Assembly: GCF_030815865.1 (NCBI RefSeq)
Contig: NZ_JAUSXI010000001.1
Coordinates: forward strand, 4,774,001-4,838,000
Source: Arthrobacter globiformis
GTDB lineage: Bacteria > Actinomycetota > Actinomycetes > Actinomycetales > Micrococcaceae
Reading direction: 5' to 3'
Length of the DNA stretch: 64,000 nt
Every line of letters begins with the position of its first letter. Position 1 is the stretch's first letter. Under the pieces are notes generated by a model. It had not been told where the DNA came from and did no database searches. It saw only the letters and a program-made list of their open reading frames with translations. The position numbers and the translations under genes are program-made. This document shows positions 43,388-52,472 of this stretch, in pieces.

Positions 43388-44648
43388 TCAACGGGCGTAC
43401 TCGGCTTGGGGTGCGGACACGGCCGTCCGTGGTGTTCTGGCCCGCCTCCCGGACAAATCTGCGGGCAGGATGAGGGCAGAGGTGACGGCCAGGCTGAGGA
43501 GCAGCAGGACGCTGCCCGTCGTGAGCGCGAGGCTGACCTGCGCTGCCAGGTGCGCTGTAGCAGGACCGCCGGCGGGGACGGTGGCTGCTGCCGCGACCGC
43601 GATGCCGAGCCCGAGGCAGGTGCCGACCTGGTGGAAGGTGTTCACCAGACCGGAGGCCGCACCGGCGTCGGAGGCGGGCGCACCGATGATGCCGAACGAG
43701 GTCAGGGGTGCGAAGGCGAGACCCTGGCCTGCGCCGATGAGGACCATCGGCAATGCGACGCCTGTCCAGTAGCCGGAGTCGACGCCGGCCCGGCTGAGCC
43801 AGAACATTCCGGCAAGGGTGATCAGGATCCCGGCCAAGAGGGGAATTGAGCCGGACATCCGGCGGGCGAGCCGGGGAATGCTCATCGCGACGGCGAAGTT
43901 CACGGCGGTCATGGGCAGGAACCCAAAACCGGCCTGTAGCGGGTCGAAGCCGAGAACTTCCTGCAGGTACTGCGTGGTGAAGAAGAAGAACCCGATCATC
44001 GCGCCCAGGTACAGGAAACGCGCCACGTAGGCACCGGTACGGCGTCGGCTCCTGAACAGGCGCAGGGGCATGATGGGCTGGGCGGCCTTGCGTTCGATCA
44101 GCACGAACGCGATGAGAAGTACGACGCCGGCGCTCACGGGCGTGGCAGTTATCGGCGAGTTCCAGCCCGCGTCAGTGGTGTTGATGATCCCGAACACGAG
44201 CGCTCCGACACCGAGGGTCGCACTGAGCGCCCCGAACACGTCGAAGCGGCCGCGTGCTCGCCCCGTTTCGGGGAGGAACCGTGGAGCGAGTGCAATCATC
44301 GCGGCTCCGATGGGCGCGTTGACGAAGAATCCGGCGCGCCAGGAGATCCAGTGGGCCAGCGCACCGCCGATGACCAGGCCAAGGCTGGCACCGATCCCGG
44401 CGGTCGCACCATACAAAGCGACGGCCCGGGTGCGCTCACGGCCTTCCGGGAAGCTCGCGGTGAGCAGGGACAGCAAGGCCGATGCGACGATCGCCGCACC
44501 GATATACCCTGAACCGCTGCAGCTCGGCCTGCAGGCTCGGCAGCGCGGTGAAGATCACCGAATTGTCCAGGAGAATCATGAAGTAGCTGACGAGGATGAT
44601 CGCCAGAATCGCGGCCGGGTGGGCAGCAGTCGCGGGTTCAGGTTTCAT
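43388..44648 (-). pseudogene. DHA2-type MFS drug exporter with an internal deletion
   Basis: The N-terminal part from ATG 44648 (MKPEPATAAHPAAILAII, then LLDNSVIFTALPSLQAELQ) is normal through TM1. At about 44503-44515 the reading frame changes and the other frame continues GYIGAAIVASALLSLLTASFPEGRERTRAV to the end at 43388. In intact relatives roughly 60 residues (TM2, the first cytoplasmic loop with its GxxxDRxGRR-type motif, and TM3) lie between these points; they are missing here. The remaining helices are intact (for example GFFFFTTQYLQEVLGFDPLQAG). The protein cannot be made as one chain and is presumably non-functional. Confidence 0.8.
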
Positions 44649-44750
44649 GCTTTCAATGCAACCGTGATTTCTCAGGGGCCGGGAGTTCCTGTTGTTCCGG
44701 GTAATGCCAGTGCCTCCCTCGAGCATCAGCCGCCGCGTAGCGTTGATGCC

Positions 44751-45521
44751 ATGACACACAGCGACGACGTGCGGAAATTCCTGACCTCCCGGCGGGCCAG
44801 GATCACGCCCGAGGAAGCCGGGTTACCGGTCTACGGCGGGAACCGGCGCGTGGCCGGGCTGCGCCGCGAGGAAGTCGCCATGCTCGCCGGGATGAGCATC
44901 GATTACTACATCCGCCTGGAGCGCGGAAACCTCTCCGGCGCCTCGGACAGCGTCATCGAGGCACTCGCCCGGGCCCTGAAGCTCGACGACGCCGAAACAG
45001 CTCACCTTTTCGACCTCGCCCGTGCTGCCACCGCCTCCCCCCGCGTGCGGCGCAAGCGCAGCCCGCAGACAGTACGGCCGAGCGTGCAGCGCGTCATCGA
45101 CGCGATAACTATCGCCCCGGCCTGGGTCCGCAACGACCGCGGGGATGTCCTGGCCGCCAATGACCTCGGCCGGGCGCTGTACCTGGACCTGATGGCCGAG
45201 CAGGTTACCCCGCCGAACAGCGCACGGTTCACCTTCCTGAACCCGAAGGCGCGGGAGTTCTTTGCCGACTGGGAGCGCGCCGCGGACGACATCGTCGCGG
45301 TCCTGCGCTCCACCGCGGGGAAAAACCCCTTCGACAAGGACCTCACGGATCTGATCGGCCTGAGCTACGAAGCGCTCGAGCTCCCCGCTGATCCCGGGCT
45401 GCGGATCAACGTGTACACGGCCGAGCCGGGGACCCCGGCCGAGGATGCACTGAAAGTCCTCGCGAGCTGGGCTGTAACCCAACGGGCAACGGCAGAAATC
45501 CCCGTTGAGGAGAAGAAGTAA
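44751..45521 (+). CDS. MmyB-like HTH regulator with a shortened ligand domain
   Basis: A 256-residue protein. The N-terminal XRE-type HTH (VAGLRREEVAMLAGMSIDYYIRLERG) is followed by the MmyB ligand-binding domain (ITIAPAWVRNDRGDVLAANDLGRAL, FTFLNPKAREFFADWERAADD). In the family, a stretch of about 38 residues lies between the ...LTDLIG and LSYEALEL motifs; here the two abut at about 45357-45363, in frame. The domain is therefore probably damaged or altered. It is divergent from the exporter and reductase genes and was likely their regulator. Confidence 0.82.
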   Translation: MTHSDDVRKFLTSRRARITPEEAGLPVYGGNRRVAGLRREEVAMLAGMSIDYYIRLERGNLSGASDSVIEALARALKLDDAETAHLFDLARAATASPRVRRKRSPQTVRPSVQRVIDAITIAPAWVRNDRGDVLAANDLGRALYLDLMAEQVTPPNSARFTFLNPKAREFFADWERAADDIVAVLRSTAGKNPFDKDLTDLIGLSYEALELPADPGLRINVYTAEPGTPAEDALKVLASWAVTQRATAEIPVEEKK

Positions 45522-45631
45522 CCGGCCGTCCTTCAGCCCCGCACCCCGCCGACTTGTTAGCCACGTCACATTGGTCTATCGTAATCGGGGGCCACAGCGT
45601 GGTGGCCCTTTCTAAATTGGGGAGAAAATTA

Positions 45632-45976
45632 GTGAACGAGAAGCTGCGGGTGCTGGTCAGCGTTGACCTCGACGGTGCCAAGGCCCAGGTCAAGACCCAG
45701 GGTCACGTGACTGTCCAAAGCATTCAGGGCCTGTACAGCGTGATGAAGCGCGCCGACGCGCTGGTTCCGGGGCTGGCACTGGAGCTGGATATGACCCTGG
45801 CCGAGGTGGAACCCCAGGCGATGGAAGAGCTCCACGGCTGCGCCCGATCCCATCACCTTCCGCTGCAGGTCGATCCGCTCCAGCGCGACTACCGGTTCAG
45901 CATCCTCGCGCCGAAAATCACAGCGCCGAAGCTGACCGTTTTGCCGGTCGCCGCACCTGTACTGGCCGCCGCCTGA
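45632..45976 (+). CDS. 114-residue hypothetical, possibly STAS-like
   Basis: The start is GTG 45632 with GGGGAGA six bases upstream. The sequence alternates strands and helices (KLRVLVSVDLDGAKAQVKTQ, then SVMKRADALVPGLALELDMT and MEELHGCARSHHLPLQV) in a way that could fit a STAS or similar small alpha/beta fold. The C-terminus is low-complexity (VLPVAAPVLAAA). Function unknown. It ends one base before the convergent VWA gene. Confidence 0.55.
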   Translation: MNEKLRVLVSVDLDGAKAQVKTQGHVTVQSIQGLYSVMKRADALVPGLALELDMTLAEVEPQAMEELHGCARSHHLPLQVDPLQRDYRFSILAPKITAPKLTVLPVAAPVLAAA

Positions 45977-45977
45977 C

Positions 45978-47984
45978 CTAAATCCCGGCGGCCCAGTCGT
46001 CGTCGTAAGCGCGGCCGCGGAAGTGGGCACGGAGGTACTCCCCCACAACCGCGGCGCCGAGATCCCCGGTGTCTGGTGCGACCACCCGGCCGTCGATCCG
46101 GCGGGCCAGCCGCCGAACGAACCTTTCAAGGCCCGGGTCGTCACCGAGCCGGAAAAACGTGGCCTGCGTGCCCGCACGCCCAAGCCGGTCCAGCTCGGCG
46201 ACCGTAACCCGGATGGTCTCCGGGTCCGGCGGCCAGCAGAACCACGACTCACCGTCGCCCAGCAAATGGGCAGTGGGCTCGCCGTCGGTCACCACGAGGA
46301 GAACGGGCTGCATCGACGGGTGCTGGCGGAAGAAACGGCCGGCCAGCAGCAGACCATGGTGCAGGTTGGTTCCCTGCTCCTGAAACGCCGGCAGGGCCGT
46401 GAGCTCGCCGATGTCCATCGACTGCGCGTAACGGCCGAACGTGATGAGCTGCAACCGGTCCCCGCGGAACCGGGTGGAGACCAGGTGGTGCAGGGCGAGC
46501 GCCGTGCGTTTCATGGGCACCCACCGCCCCTCGGCCGCCATAGAGAAGGAAACGTCGGCGAGCAGGACGACCGCGGCCTGGGTACGCGCCTCCGTCTCCG
46601 ACACCTCGATGTCCCCCACCGCCAGACGCAGTCCGCGGCCCGGATCACCGCCGTCGGCCATGGTGCGCCGTATGGCATTGGTTATGGTGCGGGTGACGTC
46701 CCACGGCTCGGCATCGCCGAACTCCCACTGGCGGCTGGAGCCGGTCTGTTCACCGGCGGCCCCGGCGACGCGCGTATCCCGGCCCCCCTGCCGGCCGGAC
46801 AGCTGTTTGGCGGTGTCCCGCAGCAGCGACTTCCCGAGCCGCCGCATGGCCTGGGGCGACAGCCGGAGGTCGCCGTCGGCCCCGCGGCGCAGGTAGCCGC
46901 CGTCCTGCATCGCCCGCTCGATCTCCGCGAGGGTGCGGGCCGTCACGGCGGCGTTCTGACCGAGCTGGCGGGCGAGGGCATCCAGATCCAGGTCGTCGAG
47001 GGTGGACCCGTTGTAATGCTGGGAGAGCTGTTCCGACAGCTCGTCGAGCTCGGCAATGTCCTGCAGCACGCCGGTGCCGTCACCCAGTCCGAGTCCTTCC
47101 TGGCCCCCGAAGCGTTCGGAACCGCTCCAGTCCTCGCCGGGGCGCAGAGCCCGCAGGCTGCCGTCGAGCTGGTTGAGCTGGGCCATGAGTTCGGCCGAGC
47201 CGAACGCTTGGGCGGACAGCCGCATCAGCTCATCGCGCTGCTCGGGGGACATCGACTGCAGGAGTCGCTGGGCTGCGGCCGCGCGCTTGGCGAGGGCGTC
47301 CACCAGCTCCTCGACGGACTGCGGATTCTCCGGAAAGTACTGGCCGTGCTTGGCCATGAACGCCCGGAAGTCCGCGTCGGTGTCCTCGCCGCGGCGGTGC
47401 TTGCCGAGCAACTCGTTGAGGTCGCGCAGCATCTCGCTCACGGCTTCGCGGTCATCATCCGTGGCGTTCTCGAGCGCCTGCTTCATGCCGGCGAACCGCT
47501 GGTCAAGGACTTCGCGGCCCAGCAGGTCCTTGATCCTTTCGTAGGCTTCCCGGGCGCTGCTCGACTGCCAGTCATAGGAAGCCAGTTCGTTGACCGCCGC
47601 GGCCGTGGACTGGGGCAGGTTCTCCAGCTGCATCTCCCGGAAGGCGCGGTCGTTGTTGTCCATCATGGCGTCGCGGGCGAGCTGCTTGCGCTCCTCCAGC
47701 ACCGCGGTGTCCAGCAGCTTCCTGACCTCGCTGAGGGTGCCGTCCAGCTTATGGCGGCCCAGCAGTTCACTCCGCCGCTGCTGGACGCGCCGGGCCAGGT
47801 TGTCGAGCCCGTCGCGGTTCCGGCCGCCGCGCCGCAGGAACTCCTGCAGGGCATGCCGGGGCGAGTAGCCTTCCATCACGTCCTCGGCGATCGCTTCCAG
47901 TGCCTCGGCCAGGTCCACGGGCGGGGCAAGCGGATCCGGACCTCCGGCGTACCGGCCGTACCTGGACCGGTTGTGCAGGGTCAT
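45978..47984 (-). CDS. VWA-domain protein, partner of the MoxR-type ATPase
   Basis: A 668-residue protein. A long charged, helical N-terminal region (residues 1-460, many Arg/Glu/Gln/Leu) precedes a von Willebrand A domain. The MIDAS motif is DVSFS (477-481, in VVLLADVSFSM), with the Thr/Asp loop LLVVTDGEPT later. It lies 30 bases after the AAA+ gene, giving the MoxR/ChlI-ChlD type of pair that acts as a metal-dependent chaperone or chelatase-like complex. The client is unknown. Confidence 0.85.
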   Translation of the reverse strand: MTLHNRSRYGRYAGGPDPLAPPVDLAEALEAIAEDVMEGYSPRHALQEFLRRGGRNRDGLDNLARRVQQRRSELLGRHKLDGTLSEVRKLLDTAVLEERKQLARDAMMDNNDRAFREMQLENLPQSTAAAVNELASYDWQSSSAREAYERIKDLLGREVLDQRFAGMKQALENATDDDREAVSEMLRDLNELLGKHRRGEDTDADFRAFMAKHGQYFPENPQSVEELVDALAKRAAAAQRLLQSMSPEQRDELMRLSAQAFGSAELMAQLNQLDGSLRALRPGEDWSGSERFGGQEGLGLGDGTGVLQDIAELDELSEQLSQHYNGSTLDDLDLDALARQLGQNAAVTARTLAEIERAMQDGGYLRRGADGDLRLSPQAMRRLGKSLLRDTAKQLSGRQGGRDTRVAGAAGEQTGSSRQWEFGDAEPWDVTRTITNAIRRTMADGGDPGRGLRLAVGDIEVSETEARTQAAVVLLADVSFSMAAEGRWVPMKRTALALHHLVSTRFRGDRLQLITFGRYAQSMDIGELTALPAFQEQGTNLHHGLLLAGRFFRQHPSMQPVLLVVTDGEPTAHLLGDGESWFCWPPDPETIRVTVAELDRLGRAGTQATFFRLGDDPGLERFVRRLARRIDGRVVAPDTGDLGAAVVGEYLRAHFRGRAYDDDWAAGI

Positions 47985-48014
47985 GATGCCTCCTGTACCA
48001 AGCAGAAACTGTAC

Positions 48015-49415
48015 TTAGCCGTAGACCGTTGCCTCGTCGTCGGACTCCTTGGAGATCCGCCGGGCGAGGTACAGGCCTTCCAGCGCAAGTTCGACGGCGG
48101 CAGCGCGCTGTCCGTCGTTTTTCGCGCCCAGGCGCTCACTGATTTTGTCGTAGAGACTTGATCCGTTTCCGGATCCATTGAGGGACGGAAGATTCTGCAG
48201 GAACTCCCGGGCTGTGACCTGGTCCCCGGTGGTCACGGTGGTGTGACCGTCGAGCGCGGCCACGAGCGGCCCCATCTCGATGCCCTTGAAATGCGCCCGC
48301 ACGGCTTCGGCCGTGGCTGTGCGCAGCAAGTGGTCGAGGATGCCCTGTTCACGCCCTTCCTCGCCCGACTCAAACTCGATTTTCCCCGTGAGGACTTCCA
48401 CGGCGGTCTCGAGGTCGATGATCCGCGCAACAGCATGGTCCTCCCCGCGCACGCTGGCCCGGCGCAGGGCCGCCGCCGCGACGGTTTCAGCGCCCGCGAT
48501 GCCGAAGCGGGCGGAAACCCCGGACGTCTGGTTGATGGCCGGGGACTGCCGCAGCGCCCGGGTGTAGCGGGCCAGGATCTCGAGGATGACAGGCGGGACG
48601 TCAGCCACCAGCTTCCCCTCCTGGCGGATGACGGAGACCTCGTCGTCCAGCTCGATCGGGTAGTGGGTGCGGATCTCGGCGCCGAAGCGGTCCTTCAGGG
48701 GCGTGATGATCCGGCCGCGGTTGGTGTAGTCCTCGGGGTTGGCGGATGCGACGACCAGCACGTCCAGCGGAAGCCGCAGCACGTAGCCGCGGATCTGGAT
48801 GTCGCGTTCCTCCATCACGTTGAGCATCGACACCTGGATCCGCTCGGCGAGGTCAGGCAGCTCATTGATGGCGATGATCCCGCGGTTGGAGCGCGGGACC
48901 AGGCCGTAGTGGATGGTTTCGGGGTCCCCCAGCCGGCGGCCTTCGGCGACCCGCATCGGGTCGACGTCGCCGATGAGGTCGGCGACGGAGGTGTCCGGCG
49001 TCGCGAGCTTTTCGACGTACCGTTCCGAGCGGTGGCGCCAGGCCACCCGCATCCGGTCGCCTTCGGTGAGTGCACGGGCGCGGGACTGCTCGGTGATCGG
49101 TTCGTACGGGTGCTCGTTGAGTTCCGAGTCCTCGATCACCGGCGACCACTCGTCCAGCAGCCCGGCCAGGGTACGGAGCAGCCGGGTCTTGCCCTGCCCG
49201 CGTTCGCCGAGCAGGACGACGTCGTGGCCGGCAATCAGGGCACGCTCGAGTTGGGGAAGGACTGTCCGGCTGAACCCGAACAGCCCCGGCCACGGATCGC
49301 GGCCCGCCGCGAGCGCGGCGATCAGGTTGTCGCGGATTTCGTGGCGCAGGTCCTTATGGACGTGGCCGGATGCACGCAGTTCGCCAACAGTGAAGATATC
49401 TGGACGATCACTCAC
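48015..49415 (-). CDS. AAA+ ATPase, MoxR/magnesium-chelatase-ChlI type
   Basis: A 466-residue protein. Walker A is GERGQGKT (70-77). Walker B reads GIIAINELPDL, with N before the Glu instead of the usual Asp. VVASANPEDYTNRGRIITPLKDRFGAEI has the sensor and arginine features. The later part (ARYTRALRQSPAINQTSGVSARFGIA) is helical lid. The start is taken as GTG 49415 (MSDRPDIFTVGELRASG), which is tight against AGAGGG; the frame stays open to 49607 but that part is arginine-rich and unlikely. Confidence 0.83.
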   Translation of the reverse strand: MSDRPDIFTVGELRASGHVHKDLRHEIRDNLIAALAAGRDPWPGLFGFSRTVLPQLERALIAGHDVVLLGERGQGKTRLLRTLAGLLDEWSPVIEDSELNEHPYEPITEQSRARALTEGDRMRVAWRHRSERYVEKLATPDTSVADLIGDVDPMRVAEGRRLGDPETIHYGLVPRSNRGIIAINELPDLAERIQVSMLNVMEERDIQIRGYVLRLPLDVLVVASANPEDYTNRGRIITPLKDRFGAEIRTHYPIELDDEVSVIRQEGKLVADVPPVILEILARYTRALRQSPAINQTSGVSARFGIAGAETVAAAALRRASVRGEDHAVARIIDLETAVEVLTGKIEFESGEEGREQGILDHLLRTATAEAVRAHFKGIEMGPLVAALDGHTTVTTGDQVTAREFLQNLPSLNGSGNGSSLYDKISERLGAKNDGQRAAAVELALEGLYLARRISKESDDEATVYG

Positions 49416-49506
49416 CCCTCTACGGTAGTCCTTGACTGTGCGGGGAATCGAGTGATTTCCTCCGATTCCTGCGGCACACCCCCTGCCCCGCTTACGCTTG
49501 ATGCTG

Positions 49507-50175
49507 ATGACTGCAGAAACACCGTCGGCACCATCCGCACAGCCGCCGAGACCGGAGAGCACGCTCCTCCTTCTGGTGCGCCATGGGGAGACGCCCACCA
49601 CGGGCAAGGTGCTGCCAGGGCGGGCGCCGGGACTGCATCTGTCCGACCGGGGCCGGGCCCAGGCTGAACTGGTGGCGGAACGGCTCGCGGGCCTTAAGGT
49701 CGACGCCGTCTACTCCTCGCCGCTGGAGCGCACCCGCGAGACGGCCGAGCCCACGGCAGCCGGCACAGGACTTGAGGTGCGCGAGGAGGCCGGCCTGATC
49801 GAGTGCGACTTCGGCGAGTGGACCGGCGCTGCCCTCGCAGAACTGGCCGGCCTGCCGGAGTGGCAGACCGTGCAGCACAACCCGTCCGACTTCCGCTTCC
49901 CGAGCGGCGAGAGTTTCATGGAGATGCAGGCGCGGATCGTCGGGTCGCTCGAGGTGCTGGGCACGGCGCACGCCGGGGGCGTCGTCGTCTGCTTTTCCCA
50001 CGCCGACCCGATCAAGGCGGCAGTGGCCCACGCCCTGGGCACGGATCTTGACCACTTTCAGCGGATTGTCATCAGCCCGGGGTCGGTCTCGGCCATCTCC
50101 TATTCGGACGGTCAGGCGCCTGCCGTGCTCATGGTGAATTCGACGTCGGAACCGCTGAGCGGGCTGAGGGTGTGA
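49507..50175 (+). CDS. Histidine-phosphatase family protein (MSMEG_4193-type)
   Basis: About 222 residues with the phosphohistidine motif LLLVRHGETPT. Other catalytic residues are in YSSPLERTRETAEP, the Glu in LIECDFGEWTG and the second His in VCFSHADPIKAA. In actinobacteria this phosphomutase-like family is linked to the mycothiol ligase neighbourhood. ATG 49507 or 49501 could be the start. It is divergent from the AAA+ gene and translated with the next gene one base later. Confidence 0.85.
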   Translation: MTAETPSAPSAQPPRPESTLLLLVRHGETPTTGKVLPGRAPGLHLSDRGRAQAELVAERLAGLKVDAVYSSPLERTRETAEPTAAGTGLEVREEAGLIECDFGEWTGAALAELAGLPEWQTVQHNPSDFRFPSGESFMEMQARIVGSLEVLGTAHAGGVVVCFSHADPIKAAVAHALGTDLDHFQRIVISPGSVSAISYSDGQAPAVLMVNSTSEPLSGLRV

Positions 50176-50176
50176 C

Positions 50177-50884
50177 ATGGCTGTGTGTGGACGCGAGCAG
50201 ACGCTTCTGACCGAGGGCCAGGTCGAGCTGATCGGACGCATCCCGCGCAGCAGCAACGAGACGTTCCTGGTCGAGGTCTCCCGCGGGGACGACTCCGCCT
50301 ATGCGGTGTACAAGCCGGAGGCCGGCGAGCGCCCGCTGTCGGATTTCGAGCCGGGACTGTACCGGCGGGAGCGGGCGGCGTACCTGCTCAGCGAGTCCCT
50401 GGGCTGGGGATTCGTGCCGACGACCGTGATCCGCGAGGAGGCACCGTTGGGAGTCGGGTCGCTGCAGTGGTTCATCGACTGTGACTTCGGTGAGCATTAC
50501 TTCACCCTCTATGCCGACGTCCCGGAAACGCACCGCGATCTGGCGCGGATCGCCCTGTTCGATTACATCGCCAACAACACCGACCGCAAAAGCGGGCACG
50601 TGCTGCGCGGCGACGACGGTCGGGTGTGGGGCATCGACCACGGCCTGTGCTTCTCCGCAACCTTCAAACTGCGCACCGTGATCTGGGACTTCGCGGGTGA
50701 CCCCATCCCCGAAGCCCTGCTCGAGGACATCGCTCCGCTCGCCGATTCCGTGTCCGCCGACGTGGCGGAGCTCCTCGACGGCTCGGAGGTCACCGCCCTG
50801 CAGCGCCGCGTGCGGCGCCTGCTTCACGAACCGGTACTGCCAGTCGACCGCACGGGCATGCGGTACCCGTGGCCGCTCGTTTAG
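50177..50884 (+). CDS. SCO1664-family protein
   Basis: A 235-residue protein. VELIGRIPRSSNETFLVEVS, YAVYKPEAGERPLSDFEPGLYRRERAAYLLSESLGWG (nucleotide-site Lys in YKP) and DYIANNTDRKSGHVLRGDDGRVWGIDHGLCFS (catalytic-like Asn/Asp and metal site) look like a protein-kinase or PI3K-like fold. The function is unknown. Normally a DUF3090 gene lies between this and the phosphatase gene; here the gap is a single base, so that gene is absent. Confidence 0.82.
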   Translation: MAVCGREQTLLTEGQVELIGRIPRSSNETFLVEVSRGDDSAYAVYKPEAGERPLSDFEPGLYRRERAAYLLSESLGWGFVPTTVIREEAPLGVGSLQWFIDCDFGEHYFTLYADVPETHRDLARIALFDYIANNTDRKSGHVLRGDDGRVWGIDHGLCFSATFKLRTVIWDFAGDPIPEALLEDIAPLADSVSADVAELLDGSEVTALQRRVRRLLHEPVLPVDRTGMRYPWPLV

Positions 50885-50906
50885 GGGAGTTTCCTCAGAC
50901 CCGCTC

Positions 50907-50964
50907 AGCGCGAACGGACACTTGTGGCCCCTGCCATTCAGGGTCACAAGTGTCCGTTCGCGCT
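50907..50964. repeat. Palindromic element, family A copy 2 (probable bidirectional terminator)
   Basis: Arms of 24 bases with one mismatch (50907-50930, 50941-50964), core GCGAACGGACACTTGTG, with a ten-base loop. It lies between the converging SCO1664 and gabD-fragment stops. Confidence 0.85.
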
Positions 50965-50974
50965 ATGCCTGGAT

Positions 50975-51850
50975 CTAGGCGTAGGGGTCTGCGATGCCGA
51001 TGTACTGCGTGGTGGTGTATTCGGCGATGCCTTCGGAGCCGCCTTCGCGGCCGAGGCCGGACTGCTTGACGCCGCCGAAGGGTGCCGCTGCGTTGGAGAT
51101 GACGCCGGCGTTGAAGCCGACCATGCCGAACTCAATCTGCTCGGACACCCGGAGGAGGCGGTTGAAGTCCCCGCTGTAGAGGTAAGCGGCAAGGCCGTAC
51201 TCCGTGGAGTTGGCCATGGCAATGGCCTGTTCCTCGGTGCTGAACGTGGTGATCGGGGAGACCGGACCGAAGATCTCGGTGCGCAGGATCTCGGCGTCGT
51301 TTGATACACCAGCCAACACCGTGGGCTGGTAGAAGTATCCGGGGCCATCCACGGGCGCGCCGCCGGTGACCACCGTTGCACCGGCGGTCACGGCGCCCTC
51401 CACCAGGGCGTGCACATCCTTGCGCGCGCCGCCGTCGATCAGCGGGCCGACTGTCACGCCATTCTCGGTGCCGCGGCCGGGGCGAAGTGCTTTCATCGCC
51501 TCGGCGAACTTGGCCGTGAACTCCGCCGCCACGGACTCGTGCACGAGGAACCGGTTGGCGGCGGTGCAGGCCTCGCCCATGTTCCGCATTTTCGCCGCCA
51601 TAGCGCCCTGCACTGCTTTGTCCAGGTCGGCGTCCTCGAACACGACGAACGGCGCGTTGCCGCCGAGCTCCATGGACGTGCGCAGCACGTTCTGGGACGC
51701 CTCGGCGATCAACTGCTTGCCCACCGGCGTCGAGCCCGTGAAGGAAATTTTCCGCAGCCGGGCATCCTTCAGCAGGGGCCCGGAGATGGATGAAGCCGAC
51801 GACGACGAGACGACGTTCAGCACACCGGCCGGCAGGCCCGCTTCCATCAT
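50975..51850 (-). pseudogene. gabD: Succinate-semialdehyde dehydrogenase, 3' fragment
   Basis: From the stop at 50975 the frame reads a good aldehyde dehydrogenase of GabD type for about 290 residues: EAGLPAGVLNVV, RLRKISFTGSTPVGKQL, MELGGNAPFVVFEDADLDKAV (catalytic Glu), and GPVSPITTFSTEEQAIAMANSTEYGLAAYL, ending GGVKQSGLGREGGSEGI. In place of the catalytic Cys region, MGEACTAANRFLVHESV is present. The first 170 or so residues are replaced upstream of about 51850 by unrelated sequence belonging to another gene, so the enzyme lacks its NAD-binding N-terminus. It is a truncated remnant. Confidence 0.85.
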
Positions 51851-51854
51851 CACC

Positions 51855-52445
51855 AGCGTCCCGAAGCCGCTGCAGAAACCAACGCCGCCCATGTGGATCG
51901 CCGCCCGCGACATCTCCTCCCACGAATTCGCCGTCGCCAACGGCTGCAACGTGATGGTGACGCCGCTCATGAAGGGCGACGAGGAGGTCGAAGACCTCGC
52001 GCACAAATTCGACACCGCCGTGGAGAACAACCCCGGCGTCCCCCGCCCGGACCTCATGGTGCTCCGTCACACCCACGTCCACCCCGCAGACGAACCCGAG
52101 GGATGGCGGCGTCCGGCCGAGGGCATCCAGAAGTTCTACCGGACCTTTGATGCCTGGTTCGGCAACAAGACCACCCCGAAGAACGGATTCCTCGAGCCCA
52201 GCCCCGCTGAGAGATTCGCCGACCGCCCGGAGTTCACGCCCGAGTCCCTCCACCAGACGGCCATGATCGGTACGCCCGAGGAAGTGATCGAGCGGCTCCG
52301 CCACTACGAGGCGCTCGGCGTCACCGAGTTCAGCCTCTGGTCCGATAACAGCCTGACCCACGAGGAGAAGAAGCGCTCACTTGAGCTTTTCATCGAGCAC
52401 GTGGTGCCGGCCTTTCAGGAGCAGCCCGTAGCCGCGGCACGCTGA
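51855..52445 (+). pseudogene. LLM-type flavin-dependent monooxygenase, 3' fragment
   Basis: About 195 codons ending at TGA 52445 encode the C-terminal half of a luciferase-like monooxygenase: PKPLQKPTPPMWIAARD, FAVANGCNVMVTPLMKGDEEVEDLA, FYRTFDAWFGNKTTPKNGF, MIGTPEEVIERLRHYEALG and EEKKRSLELFIEHVVPAF. The N-terminal half, with flavin-site residues, is absent; upstream of about 51855 the DNA belongs to the gabD fragment on the opposite strand. The open frame continues leftwards only as a shadow of gabD. Confidence 0.82.
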
Positions 52446-52472
52446 TGCCAACTGGCGCCTGAGCCTCTCTTA

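Noticed and set aside
44070..44750. Upstream extension of the MmyB-like gene into the exporter
   Set aside because: It is antisense to the exporter gene; the HTH begins directly after ATG 44751.
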